Assembly (NCBI RefSeq): GCF_000974445.1
Contig: NZ_BBOJ01000003.1
Span: 186,001 to 250,000, forward strand
DNA length: 64,000 nucleotides
Source: Lentzea aerocolonigenes
GTDB taxonomy: Bacteria > Actinomycetota > Actinomycetes > Mycobacteriales > Pseudonocardiaceae
Reading direction: 5' to 3'
Each line of letters begins with the position of its first letter. Positions within the stretch are counted from its first letter, which is position 1. Positions 53,990-62,627 of this stretch are shown in pieces. The notes under the pieces were generated by a model. It worked only from the letters and a program-made list of their open reading frames with translations, was not told where the DNA came from and made no database searches. A program made the position numbers and the translations under genes.

Positions 53990-56143
53990 ATGGGCCGGTC
54001 GATCAGCGTGGTGATTCCGCTCTGCGACGAGTTCGACAGCGGGGTCGCCCTCCTGAGTCATCGCGATGTCGAGGTCGTCACGGCCGGCGACCGCAGTGTC
54101 GGAGCCGTGCTCGCGGCGATGCGGAAGGCGACCGGGCGGTGGATCGTCGTGATGGACGGGGTCGCGCAGCCCGGCGACCTGGCGGTGCGGCTCGCCCGGC
54201 TCGGCGAGTCCCGCGACGTCGATCTCGTGATCGCGTCGCGGACCGGCGAGACCAACGCCAAGAACGCGCTCGCCAAGGTCGTGTTCCCCCGCAGGCTCGG
54301 CCAGCCGGTCGATCCGACGAGCGGCTTCTTCGCCGTTCGCCGCGACGCGGTCGATCTGGACCGCATTCGTCCCGGCGGCTTCCGGGTGCTGATGGAGCTG
54401 CTGGTCCGGCACCCCAGGCTGCGCATGGCCGAGGTCGCATACCACAAGTCCGCGGACCAGCGCGGTGGCGTGCTGGGCGTCGTGCGCCGGGGGCTCGTGT
54501 TCGCCGGTCACCTGGTGCGGCTGCGGACCTCGCTGCTGGCCCAGCAGGCGACCCGGTCGGCGCGGGCGTCGGTGCGCGGGTGGCTGCTGCGCGCGTTCGC
54601 GTTCGGGCTCATCGGGTTGTCCGGGCTGGTCGTCAACACGGCGGTGTTGTGGTTGCTGCACCTGGAGGTTCTGCAGGTGCACTACCTCATCGCCGCGACG
54701 CTGGCGACCGAGGTCTCGACGGCCTGGCTGTTCGTGCTCACCGAGACCCTGCTGTACCGCAAGGGCAAGCCGGGCACGGTGCGGTCGCGTGGCGTGCGGT
54801 TCTTCCTGTTGAACCACTTCGCACTGGCGGTGCGCCTGCCGTTGCTCGCGTTGCTCGTGGACGGCGTGCACGTCGACGTGCTCGTCGCGAACGCGCTGAC
54901 GCTCGCGTTGCTCTTCCTCGTGCGGTTCGTCGTGGCCGACTCGGCGATCTACGGCAAAGGCGAGCCCACCTGCGACGAGCCTCCGCGCGAACCGATCAGG
55001 GTGCTGGTCGACCTGGACCAGGAGATTCCCTCGCCGCGCAACGGAAGCCGTCCCACCGAGGCGGCCAGGTACCTCCCGTACCGGTACGCGGTGCCGGGGC
55101 TCGCGACGATCGGGTCCCAGGTCGAGCTGCCGGAGCTCGACTACTTCCGCTCGCAGTGGCTCGGCCACGACACCGAGATCCAGGTGCGCGTGGGCGTGGT
55201 CGGCGACCGCAGGCCGTTGCCGCGGGCGGTGTTCACGCAGTCCGCGCAGGGACTCGGCTACCACGAGCACCTCGGCAGGCTCGGCGCGAACTTCCGGGTG
55301 CGGCTCGGCGACCCGATCACCGTGGTCGTCTCCGCGGCGCTCGCCCGGTCACCGCACGTGGTGTACACGAACATCCTCGAAGCGTTGCTGCGCTTCGTCG
55401 CCGTCTCCCGCGGCGCGATGCTGCTGCACTCCGCGTGCGTCGAGCTGCACGGCGTGGGCGTGCTCATCTCGGCCCGCACCGACACCGGCAAGACGGGCAC
55501 CGTGCTGCGTCTCGTCCGCGAGCACAAGGCCAAGTTCCTCTCCGACGACATGACGATCCTCTACCCGGACGGACGCGTCGGCTGCTTCCCGAAGCCGTTG
55601 ACCATCAGCCACCACACGTTGCGCGCCGTGCGGTCGCACGAGCTCTCGCCGAAGGAGTGGCGGCGGCTGCGGCTGCAGAGCAGGCTGCACTCCAAGGAGG
55701 GCAGGGAGTTCGCGCTCCTGCTGAGCCAGCTCAACCTGCCGATCATGGGCGTGAACGCGTTCACGCAGCGCATCGTGCCGCCGCCGAAGTACGCGGTCGA
55801 CCGGCTGCTGCCGTGCGAGATCGTGCCCGAGAGCAAGATCAGCGACCTGTTCGTCATCGCGCGCGGCGAGCTCGGCAGCGGTGAGCTGGCCGAGGACGAG
55901 GCCACCGCGACGCTGCTCGAGAACACCGAGGACGCCTACCAGTTCCCGCCGTTCCGCCAGCTCGCGCCGTCCATCGTGATCGGTGAGGACGACCACCTGG
56001 TGCTGCGCGACAAGGAGCGGGCCATCCTGGAGTCGGCGCTGAGCCGCATCCGGGCGCGTTGGCTGTCCACAGCGGACTTCTCGTGGGCCGATCGGATCCC
56101 GGATCTCGTCGGCGAAGACGCCACCGCCAAGGGCTGGGCATGA
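53990..56143 (+). CDS. Three-part fusion: GT2-like, GtrA-like membrane and HPr-kinase-like P-loop domains
   Basis: 717 residues from ATG behind GAGGGAG. Residues 1-170 resemble dolichyl-phosphate-mannose synthase-type GT2 (SISVVIPLCDEF, RWIVVMDGVAQPGDL, VDPTSGFFAVRRDAVD), but the DxD carrier motif reads MDGV. Residues 200-325 are four GtrA-like transmembrane helices. Residues about 335-470 are unassigned, and 470-717 resemble HPr kinase/phosphorylase-like P-loop proteins: LLHSACVELHGVGVLISART, then TDTGKTGTVL with Lys501, and KFLSDDMTILYPDGRV with the acidic pair 519-520. The first Gly of the P-loop is Ala. It may add or flip a lipid-linked sugar and phosphorylate something. No such fusion is known to me. 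First gene of the operon. Confidence 0.82.
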   Translation: MGRSISVVIPLCDEFDSGVALLSHRDVEVVTAGDRSVGAVLAAMRKATGRWIVVMDGVAQPGDLAVRLARLGESRDVDLVIASRTGETNAKNALAKVVFPRRLGQPVDPTSGFFAVRRDAVDLDRIRPGGFRVLMELLVRHPRLRMAEVAYHKSADQRGGVLGVVRRGLVFAGHLVRLRTSLLAQQATRSARASVRGWLLRAFAFGLIGLSGLVVNTAVLWLLHLEVLQVHYLIAATLATEVSTAWLFVLTETLLYRKGKPGTVRSRGVRFFLLNHFALAVRLPLLALLVDGVHVDVLVANALTLALLFLVRFVVADSAIYGKGEPTCDEPPREPIRVLVDLDQEIPSPRNGSRPTEAARYLPYRYAVPGLATIGSQVELPELDYFRSQWLGHDTEIQVRVGVVGDRRPLPRAVFTQSAQGLGYHEHLGRLGANFRVRLGDPITVVVSAALARSPHVVYTNILEALLRFVAVSRGAMLLHSACVELHGVGVLISARTDTGKTGTVLRLVREHKAKFLSDDMTILYPDGRVGCFPKPLTISHHTLRAVRSHELSPKEWRRLRLQSRLHSKEGREFALLLSQLNLPIMGVNAFTQRIVPPPKYAVDRLLPCEIVPESKISDLFVIARGELGSGELAEDEATATLLENTEDAYQFPPFRQLAPSIVIGEDDHLVLRDKERAILESALSRIRARWLSTADFSWADRIPDLVGEDATAKGWA

Positions 56144-57648
56144 CGGCGACGGCCGCCGTCGCGACCACCACGGACCAGAGTTCTCGAAAACGGCCCGCGC
56201 GCCGCTCGGTGCGCACGCTCGTCGTGATCCTCACCGCCGGTGCCCTGCTGCGGCTCTGGGCGCTCGGCGCGGTCGGGTTCAACAGCGACGAGGCCGTCTA
56301 CGCGGGGCAGGCGGCGAGCATCGCGGGTGACGACGTGCTCACCCCGTTGTTCCCCGTCTTCCGCGCGCATCCGCTGCTGTTCCAGACCACGCTGTCGCTG
56401 ATGTTCCTCGGCGGGGTGTCGGACGTCGCCGCCCGGCTGCTGCCCGTCGCGTTCGGGCTGGGCACGGTCGTGCTGACGTACCTGCTGGGCAAGCGGATGT
56501 ACGGGCGGCAGGCCGGGCTCGTCGCCGCCGCGCTCCTCGCGGTCATGCCGTACCACGTCGTCGTGACGCGGCAGGTGCTGCTCGACGGGCCGTTGACGTT
56601 CTTCGCGGTGCTGACGGCCTACTGCGTGACGCGGTTCTGCCTCGACGGCGAGCGCCGCTGGCTGCACTTCGCCGGCGCCGCGCTCGGGCTCGCGGTGCTG
56701 ACCAAGGAGATCGCCGTCATCCTCGGCGTCGCGATCCTGGTCTTCTTCCTGCTGCGGCGCGACATCCACGTGCCGTGGCGCACCGCGGCGGTCAGCGGGG
56801 CCGTCGCGGCGGCGATCATGATCATGTACCCGCTGTCCCTGCAGTTCGCCGGCCGCAGCGGGACCGGGCAGAACTACCTGTGGTGGCAGCTCTTCCGCAG
56901 GCCCAACCACGATCTGGCGTTCTACGTCGAGACGGTTCCGCTCGCGATCGGCCCCGCCGTGCTGCTGCTCGCGGCCGCGGGGCTGTGGTTGTTGCGCCGC
57001 AAGGGCACCTGGCGCGAGACGTTCCTGCTGTGCTGGATCCTGGTGCCGCTGTCGTTCTTCGAGCTGTGGCCGACCAAGGGCTACCAGTACCTCGTCGTGA
57101 TCGCGCCCGCGCTGACCCTCCTCGCGGCGCGCACGGTGGTGCACTCCTTCCCGGTCTGGCCACCGGTGCGCGCGGCCGTGATCGTGACCTCGGTGCTGTC
57201 GCTGGCGGTGCCGAGCTGGCTCGCGATCACCGCGCCACCCAGCGCCGCGTTCCTCGCCGGATCCGGTGGCGTGCCGAAGGGACGCGAGGCCGGGGAGTGG
57301 ATGCGCGCCAACCTGCCCGAGGGCGCGGCGGTGATGACGATCGGCCCGTCGATGGCCAACCTCGTGCGCTTCTACGGCAACCGCAAGTCGTTCGCGCTGT
57401 CGGTGAGCACGAACCCGTTGCGGCGCAACCCTTCGTACGTCCCGATCGACAACCCGGACCGGCAGCTGCGCCAGGGTGAACTCAACTACGTCGTGTGGGA
57501 CGCGTACTCCGCGACCCGGACGACGTTCTACTCGCAGCAGCTGATGACCTACGTCCACCGGTACCGAGGCGTCCTGCTGCACACCGAGGAGCTCGACGTC
57601 GCCGGCCGCACCACGCCGGTGATCATGGTCTACGAGGTGCGACCATGA
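56140..57648 (+). CDS. GT39/PMT-type membrane glycosyltransferase
   Basis: 502 residues. ATG overlaps the preceding stop (ATGA). A basic cytoplasmic head of about 25 residues, then some ten to twelve transmembrane helices. The GT-C catalytic Asp lies in the first external loop (GFNSDEAVYAGQA, D50-E51), as in PMT and ArnT proteins. The second loop (about 70-80) has VFRAHPLLFQTTL. The C-terminal ~150 residues are soluble and extracytoplasmic (WMRANLPEGAAVMTIGPSMA). Such enzymes take a polyprenyl-phosphate sugar, plausibly made by the preceding GT2-GtrA part, and transfer it to an external acceptor. Confidence 0.9.
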   Translation: MTATAAVATTTDQSSRKRPARRSVRTLVVILTAGALLRLWALGAVGFNSDEAVYAGQAASIAGDDVLTPLFPVFRAHPLLFQTTLSLMFLGGVSDVAARLLPVAFGLGTVVLTYLLGKRMYGRQAGLVAAALLAVMPYHVVVTRQVLLDGPLTFFAVLTAYCVTRFCLDGERRWLHFAGAALGLAVLTKEIAVILGVAILVFFLLRRDIHVPWRTAAVSGAVAAAIMIMYPLSLQFAGRSGTGQNYLWWQLFRRPNHDLAFYVETVPLAIGPAVLLLAAAGLWLLRRKGTWRETFLLCWILVPLSFFELWPTKGYQYLVVIAPALTLLAARTVVHSFPVWPPVRAAVIVTSVLSLAVPSWLAITAPPSAAFLAGSGGVPKGREAGEWMRANLPEGAAVMTIGPSMANLVRFYGNRKSFALSVSTNPLRRNPSYVPIDNPDRQLRQGELNYVVWDAYSATRTTFYSQQLMTYVHRYRGVLLHTEELDVAGRTTPVIMVYEVRP

Positions 57649-59144
57649 CCAGGCTCCTGCTCGTGCTGGGACTGCTGCTGGGGCAGCCGGTCGTCTCGCC
57701 GGCGACGCCGATCGACCACTTCGTCGTGCTCATGCAGTCGAACCACTCGTTCGACAACTACTTCGGCACCTACCCCGGCGCCGACGGCATCCCGGCCGAC
57801 GTGTGCATGCCGCACAACAGCGACGCCCCGAGCTCGGACCGGTGCGTGAAACCGTTCCGCCTGGGCGCCCAGTCCCCGTCCGACCTCGACCACCTCCCCT
57901 CGACCCAGCGCGCGCAGTACAACCAGGGCAAGATGGACGGCTTCGTCGAGGCCTACCGCAAACGCGGCCGCGACGGCACCAACGCCATGGGCTACTACGA
58001 CCGCGCGGAACTGCCGTTCTACTGGAACTTCGCGGACCGCTTCACGCTGTTCGACCGCTTCTTCAGCTCCGCGCGCGGCGGCAACCTCTTCTACTGGGTC
58101 ACCGGCCAGGGCCCGTCCGGCGACGTCCCGACCATCTTCGACCGCCTCCAGGACAAGGGCGTGTCGTGGCGGTTCTACGTCGAGAACTACGCCAAGGGCG
58201 AGAAGGCCCGCGTCCCGCTGCTGAGCTTCCCGCGTTTTTCCGAGAATCCTGAGCTGGCGAGCCACATCGTGGACCTCAGCGAGTACTACCGCGACCTGAG
58301 CACCGGCACGTTGCCCTCGGTCGCCTACGTCGTGTCGTCGGGGTCGAGCGAGAACCCGCCCAGCCGCATCCAGGCGGGCCAGGAGCTCGTGCGGTCCATG
58401 ACGAGCTCGCTCGCCCGCAGCCGGTACTGGTCGAGCTCGGCGTTCATGGTCACCTGGGACGGCCCGGGCGGCTTCTACGACCACGTGTCACCGCCGCAGG
58501 TCGACCGCGACGGGTACGGGTTCCGCGTGCCCGCGCTGCTGATGAGCGCCTACGCCCGGCGGGGTCACGTGGATCACACCGAGGCCGATCACACGGCGGT
58601 GCTGAGGTTCATCGAGGACAACTGGGGGCTGGCTCCGCTGGGGCCGCGGGACGCGCGTTCTCCGAACCTTTTCAGCGCGTTCGACTTCAGCGCGCCGGCC
58701 CGGCCACCGGAGCTGGTGGGGACCCTGGAGTCGGCGGCGCCGGCCGCGTCCAAGTCGGGAGTCGTGTACGTGTCGTACGGGCTCGCGGTGGTGATCGCGG
58801 CCGGGTGTCTGGTGGCGCGGCGGGCGCGGAGGTTGAGGCCGGTGGTCGCCCACGGCATCGCCGGGCTGGTGGCGGCTGGACGTGGCGCGGCGCAACGGGT
58901 GTGGCGGGCCAAGCCGAACGTGGCTGGGATGGTCGCGGCCGGTCAGGGCCTGGGACTGCGGGTGCGGCGGGCCAAGCCGGCCGACCCGAGCGGCCCTGAC
59001 GGCACCACCGTCCTGGGTGTCGCCAGTCGCCGCGCCACCCAGCAGATCCGACGAGCGAAGTCGGCCGCCTCCCACCACCTCGCCGCGCTGATCGCGTCCG
59101 CCAGGGACACCACCCAACGCATCCGGCGGCGGTGGAAGCCGTGA
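57645..59144 (+). CDS. Membrane-anchored PLC/AcpA-type phosphoesterase with altered metal site
   Basis: 499 residues, ATG overlapping the preceding stop. A signal peptide (about 1-20), then the phosphoesterase domain (22-355): PIDHFVVLMQSNHSFDNYFG, FYWNFADRFTLFDRFFSS, FMVTWDGPGGFYDHVSPPQV, GFRVPALLMSAYARRGHVDH. Relatives have ENHSFD or ENRSFD and TWDE/TYDE, but here the first Glu is Ser32 and the second acidic residue is Gly273. A transmembrane helix at about 372-391 is followed by a ~108-residue basic tail with four degenerate repeats ending in RAKP-like or RRWKP motifs. Possibly it acts on phospho-glycans outside the cell, or has lost activity. Confidence 0.88.
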   Translation: MTRLLLVLGLLLGQPVVSPATPIDHFVVLMQSNHSFDNYFGTYPGADGIPADVCMPHNSDAPSSDRCVKPFRLGAQSPSDLDHLPSTQRAQYNQGKMDGFVEAYRKRGRDGTNAMGYYDRAELPFYWNFADRFTLFDRFFSSARGGNLFYWVTGQGPSGDVPTIFDRLQDKGVSWRFYVENYAKGEKARVPLLSFPRFSENPELASHIVDLSEYYRDLSTGTLPSVAYVVSSGSSENPPSRIQAGQELVRSMTSSLARSRYWSSSAFMVTWDGPGGFYDHVSPPQVDRDGYGFRVPALLMSAYARRGHVDHTEADHTAVLRFIEDNWGLAPLGPRDARSPNLFSAFDFSAPARPPELVGTLESAAPAASKSGVVYVSYGLAVVIAAGCLVARRARRLRPVVAHGIAGLVAAGRGAAQRVWRAKPNVAGMVAAGQGLGLRVRRAKPADPSGPDGTTVLGVASRRATQQIRRAKSAASHHLAALIASARDTTQRIRRRWKP

Positions 59145-60115
59145 AAACCCTTGCCGTCCTCGCCGCCGCGGTCCTCGCCCTGGCACCACAACCCGCCACC
59201 GCCGCCCCCACCACCCGCACCCTGGAGATCACCACCGTCCCCGCCCTCCCCGACGCGCGCTTCGTCCTCGACGGCCAGCAGCTCGTGCCCGACGAGCGCG
59301 GCGTCATCCGGCTCACCCTGCCCCGCAACAACGACGCGCACCGGCTCGAGCTCACCACGCCGAAGCTCGAGCAGGCCGGTGGGTCGATCGACTTCGTGCG
59401 CTGGTTCGGGCACGGGGAGAGCGACCAGGGTTTCACGCCGGTGCTCACCGACCTCGCGATGCGGCACAGCCGGAAGTTGCAGGCGGCGTTCCAGTCGACG
59501 AAGAAGGTGCGTTACGACTTCGTCGACCAGGCGCGCAACCCGGTGCCCGCGCACAGGATCACCTCGCTCACCCTGCGCAGCGACTCCGGGCAGACGCACA
59601 CCCTGCGCGGTCCGGCGGAGGTCACGCTCACCGCGCTGCGGCCGGTGCAGCACGGCGGCACGGTGGTCGGCAAGGAGGTCACCTACTACCTGCAGAGCGT
59701 GGTGATCGACGGGGCCAACGTCGTGAACGCCGGGGAGCAGCGGGTGGTGCCGAACCACACGTCCGCGGCGACGTTCGTGGTGCTGCTGCGTTCGGTCCGG
59801 TTCCAGGTGCGGGACCTGTTGTTCGGCAAGGCGATGCCTGCCGGGGTCGTGCTGACCTACCCGGACGGCCGCACCGAGAACCTGGACGCGGGCGCGGACG
59901 GGGATCTCGCCGTGGAGAACCTGGCGCGGGGGAACTACCGCGTCGCGGTATCGGCTGCCGGGTACTCGGCGCCGCAGGAGCTCGCGCTGTCGCGGGGGCA
60001 GTACGTCGACCTCCGGATCCTGTCCTATGTGGACATGCTGGTCATCGTCGTGGCGACGGCGCTGGTGTTCGCAGGTCTGTTCCTCTTCGGCAGGCGGAGG
60101 GTGGTGCGGCCGTGA
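59141..60115 (+). CDS. Membrane-anchored extracytoplasmic protein with carboxypeptidase-regulatory-like domain
   Basis: 324 residues from GTG 59141, overlapping the preceding stop (GTGA). Signal peptide VKTLAVLAAAVLALAPQPAT, cleavage after ATA. Most of the protein is an external beta-rich region (RTLEITTVPALPDARFVLDG, VRWFGHGESDQGFTPVLTDL, RYDFVDQARNPVPAHRITSL). A carboxypeptidase-regulatory-like fold lies at about 215-290 (ENLARGNYRVAVSAAGYSAP). One transmembrane helix (about 295-316) and a short RRR tail end it. I do not know a function. It is a candidate structural or scaffold protein of the surface system. Confidence 0.75.
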   Translation: MKTLAVLAAAVLALAPQPATAAPTTRTLEITTVPALPDARFVLDGQQLVPDERGVIRLTLPRNNDAHRLELTTPKLEQAGGSIDFVRWFGHGESDQGFTPVLTDLAMRHSRKLQAAFQSTKKVRYDFVDQARNPVPAHRITSLTLRSDSGQTHTLRGPAEVTLTALRPVQHGGTVVGKEVTYYLQSVVIDGANVVNAGEQRVVPNHTSAATFVVLLRSVRFQVRDLLFGKAMPAGVVLTYPDGRTENLDAGADGDLAVENLARGNYRVAVSAAGYSAPQELALSRGQYVDLRILSYVDMLVIVVATALVFAGLFLFGRRRVVRP

Positions 60116-62172
60116 CGAAGGCGTTCCGAACATTCCTCACGGCGGTGCTGCTGCTGTTCGTGCTGCCGCCGCAGGCACAAGCGCAGGAACCGTACCCGCT
60201 CTTCGCGTACTACTACATCTGGTACGAGAAGAGCTCCTGGAACCGCGCCAAGTCCGACCACCCGGCGCTGGGCGACTACTCCAGTGACGACTCGCGGATC
60301 ATGCGCGAGCACATCACCAAGGCGAAGAGCGCGGGCATCACCGGGTTCATCGTGAGCTGGAAGTCGACGCCCGCGCTCGACCGGCGGCTGGAGACGCTCG
60401 CGAACATCGCGCGGGCAGAGGACTTCCGGCTGGCGATCATCTACGAGGGACTGGACTTCTACCGCAACCCGTTGCCGCTGGAGAAGGTGGCGGCGGATTT
60501 CGCGTTGTTCCGGACCCGGCACGGCACCGACCCGGCGTTCACGCTGTTCGGCCAGCCGCTCGTGATCTGGTCCGGCAGCTGGAAGTTCTCCGCGGAGCAG
60601 ATCTCGCAGGCGGCGCAACCGGTGCGTGACAAGGCGCTCGTGCTCGGGTCGGAGAAGAGCGCCGAGGACTACGAGCGCATCGCGAAGGTCGTGGACGGCA
60701 ACGCCTACTACTGGTCGTCGCTCGACCCGCAACGGGATCCGAAGGCCGCGGACAAGCTCGCCGCGATGAGCGCGGCCGTGCACCGCCACAACGGGTTGTG
60801 GATCGCGCCGTTCACGCCGGGGTTCGACTCGCGGCTGCTCGGCGGCGAACGCGTGGTCGAACGCAACGACGGAGCCACGTTGCGGCGCCTCTACGACGTC
60901 GCGCTCAGCTCGTCCCCCGACGCGCTCGGCCTGATCAGCTGGAACGAGTTCAGCGAGAACTCGCACGTCGAGCCGAGCGTCAACCACGGTGACCGGTACC
61001 TGACCGTGTTGCGCGAGCTGCGGTCCAGCGCCGTGCCGGACCTCGGCCCGCTCGCCGAGGACTCCAGCGCCGCCGGCACGAGCGGCCACGACGGCATGCT
61101 CGTGCTCGGCGTCTGCGGCGGGGCGTTGCTCGCCCTGGCCGTGTTCCTCCTGGTGCGCAGGAGCACGCGGGTCGCGTTCGTCGGTCTCGCCGGCGTGGTG
61201 ACCGCGTCGTGCATGTCCGGCACGCTCGCCTCCGACTCGGCCGGCGGGCAGGACAACCAGGAACGACAGCAGAACGTCCAGCAGACCCTGTACCACCTGG
61301 GGAACAAACCGGTGCGCTCGCCGGACGCGGTCACCATCGCGGCCGCGGGCGACATCGCGTGCCCACCGGACGCGGACGGGCTCAGCAAGGAGGAACGCGA
61401 GCAGCCCAGGCCGTGCCGCGAACACGTCACGGCCGACCTCGTCGCCTCGCTCGCACCGGACGCCGTGCTGGCGCTGGGCGACCTCCAGTACCCCAACGGC
61501 AGCCTCGAACGCTTCCGCAACGGGTACGACCACACCTGGGGCCGGTTCAAGGACATCACCTACCCGGTCCCCGGCAACCACGAGTACGGCACGTCCGGGG
61601 CCAAGGGGTACTTCGACTACTTCGGTGCCGCGGCGGGTGACCGCGACGCGGGCTACTACAGCTACGAGCTCGGTGAGTGGCACGTGGTCGCCCTGAACTC
61701 CGAGTGCGAACGGATCGGCGGCTGCGGCGGCGGGTCACCGCAGGAGATCTGGCTGCGCGCCGACCTCGCGGCGCACCCGGCGACCTGCACGCTCGCGTAC
61801 CTGCACCGGCCGAGGTTCTCGTCCGGCACGCACGGCAGCAACTCCGACTACGACGCGTTCTGGCGCGCACTGCACGACGCCGGTGTCGACGTGGTGCTCG
61901 CCGGGCACGACCACGACTACGAGCGTTTCGCCCCGCTGTCCCCCGGCGGTACCGCCGACGAACGGGGCGTGCGCCAGTTCGTCGTCGGCACCGGCGGCGA
62001 CAGCAACTACCGCATCCGCACTCCCGCGGCGAACGGCAGCGAGAGCCGCGTCCAGGGCGTGTACGGGGTGCTCAGCATGACACTGCGACCCGACGGCTAC
62101 GACTGGCGGTTCGTCGCCGAGCCCGGTGCGCAGGCAGCGGATTCCGGCTCAGGGAGGTGTTCCGCGAGATGA
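60112..62172 (+). CDS. GH99-like glycosidase fused to a metallophosphoesterase
   Basis: 686 residues from GTG, overlapping the preceding stop. Signal peptide to about residue 25. Residues 27-305 look like a GH99-type (endo-mannosidase/mannanase) barrel (PLFAYYYIWYEKSSWNRAKS, AGITGFIVSWKSTPALDRRL, ALGLISWNEFSENSHVEPS). Two transmembrane-like helices at about 327-346 and 352-372 follow. Residues 400-680 are a calcineurin-like phosphoesterase with all metal motifs: GDIACPP, LGDLQYPNG, GNHEYGT, GHDHDYE. Both domains should face outside if the two helices form a hairpin. The same protein could cut a glycan and remove a phosphate. Confidence 0.88.
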   Translation: MTKAFRTFLTAVLLLFVLPPQAQAQEPYPLFAYYYIWYEKSSWNRAKSDHPALGDYSSDDSRIMREHITKAKSAGITGFIVSWKSTPALDRRLETLANIARAEDFRLAIIYEGLDFYRNPLPLEKVAADFALFRTRHGTDPAFTLFGQPLVIWSGSWKFSAEQISQAAQPVRDKALVLGSEKSAEDYERIAKVVDGNAYYWSSLDPQRDPKAADKLAAMSAAVHRHNGLWIAPFTPGFDSRLLGGERVVERNDGATLRRLYDVALSSSPDALGLISWNEFSENSHVEPSVNHGDRYLTVLRELRSSAVPDLGPLAEDSSAAGTSGHDGMLVLGVCGGALLALAVFLLVRRSTRVAFVGLAGVVTASCMSGTLASDSAGGQDNQERQQNVQQTLYHLGNKPVRSPDAVTIAAAGDIACPPDADGLSKEEREQPRPCREHVTADLVASLAPDAVLALGDLQYPNGSLERFRNGYDHTWGRFKDITYPVPGNHEYGTSGAKGYFDYFGAAAGDRDAGYYSYELGEWHVVALNSECERIGGCGGGSPQEIWLRADLAAHPATCTLAYLHRPRFSSGTHGSNSDYDAFWRALHDAGVDVVLAGHDHDYERFAPLSPGGTADERGVRQFVVGTGGDSNYRIRTPAANGSESRVQGVYGVLSMTLRPDGYDWRFVAEPGAQAADSGSGRCSAR

Positions 62173-62627
62173 CAAGGACCAAGATCGCGGTCGCGGTGCT
62201 CACGATCCTGTGCTGCGCCGCCGTCGCCACGGCATCGCGGCCGGCAGGGCAGACCCCCGCGGCCGCGCAGACCATCACGGCCGGTGAGGATCCCGCGGTG
62301 CAGCGGTGGTTCCTGAACCGGGAGGCCATGCAGATCGAGCTCAACAACGCGCTCCAGGCCGCCCGCGGCATCACCGGGCCGTCCCGGCAGGCCACGGCGA
62401 TCTGCACCCGGCTGACCGTCGTGTCCCGGAAGCTGCAGACCTACGAGCGCGTCCCGGTGGCGAGTCTCGACGGTCCGGTGAACGCGGGCATCGAGGAGTT
62501 CCAGCGGGCGGGGCGGGCGTGCCTCACCGGTGACCACGCCACCATGCGGCGCCTCATCGACGAGGGCACCACCGCACGCGCCGAGGCACAGCACCACATC
62601 GACGAGCTGTTGCACGGGGAGGAATGA
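62169..62627 (+). CDS. Small exported helical protein, unknown function
   Basis: 152 residues, ATG overlapping the preceding stop. An N-terminal hydrophobic segment (IAVAVLTILCCAAVATA) acts as a signal or anchor. The remainder is helical and Gln/Glu/Arg-rich (RWFLNREAMQIELNNALQAA, ICTRLTVVSRKLQTYERVPV, EGTTARAEAQHHIDELLHGE) with two cysteines (AICTRL, RACLTG). No family is recognised. It could be a small periplasmic-side adaptor between the two phosphoesterases of the operon. The ATGATGA at its end overlaps the next start. Confidence 0.7.
   Translation: MTRTKIAVAVLTILCCAAVATASRPAGQTPAAAQTITAGEDPAVQRWFLNREAMQIELNNALQAARGITGPSRQATAICTRLTVVSRKLQTYERVPVASLDGPVNAGIEEFQRAGRACLTGDHATMRRLIDEGTTARAEAQHHIDELLHGEE

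Noticed and set aside
57630..58484. Long minus-strand frame opposite the phosphoesterase gene
   Set aside because: It is a shadow of the coupled operon genes. It has no RBS or family pattern.
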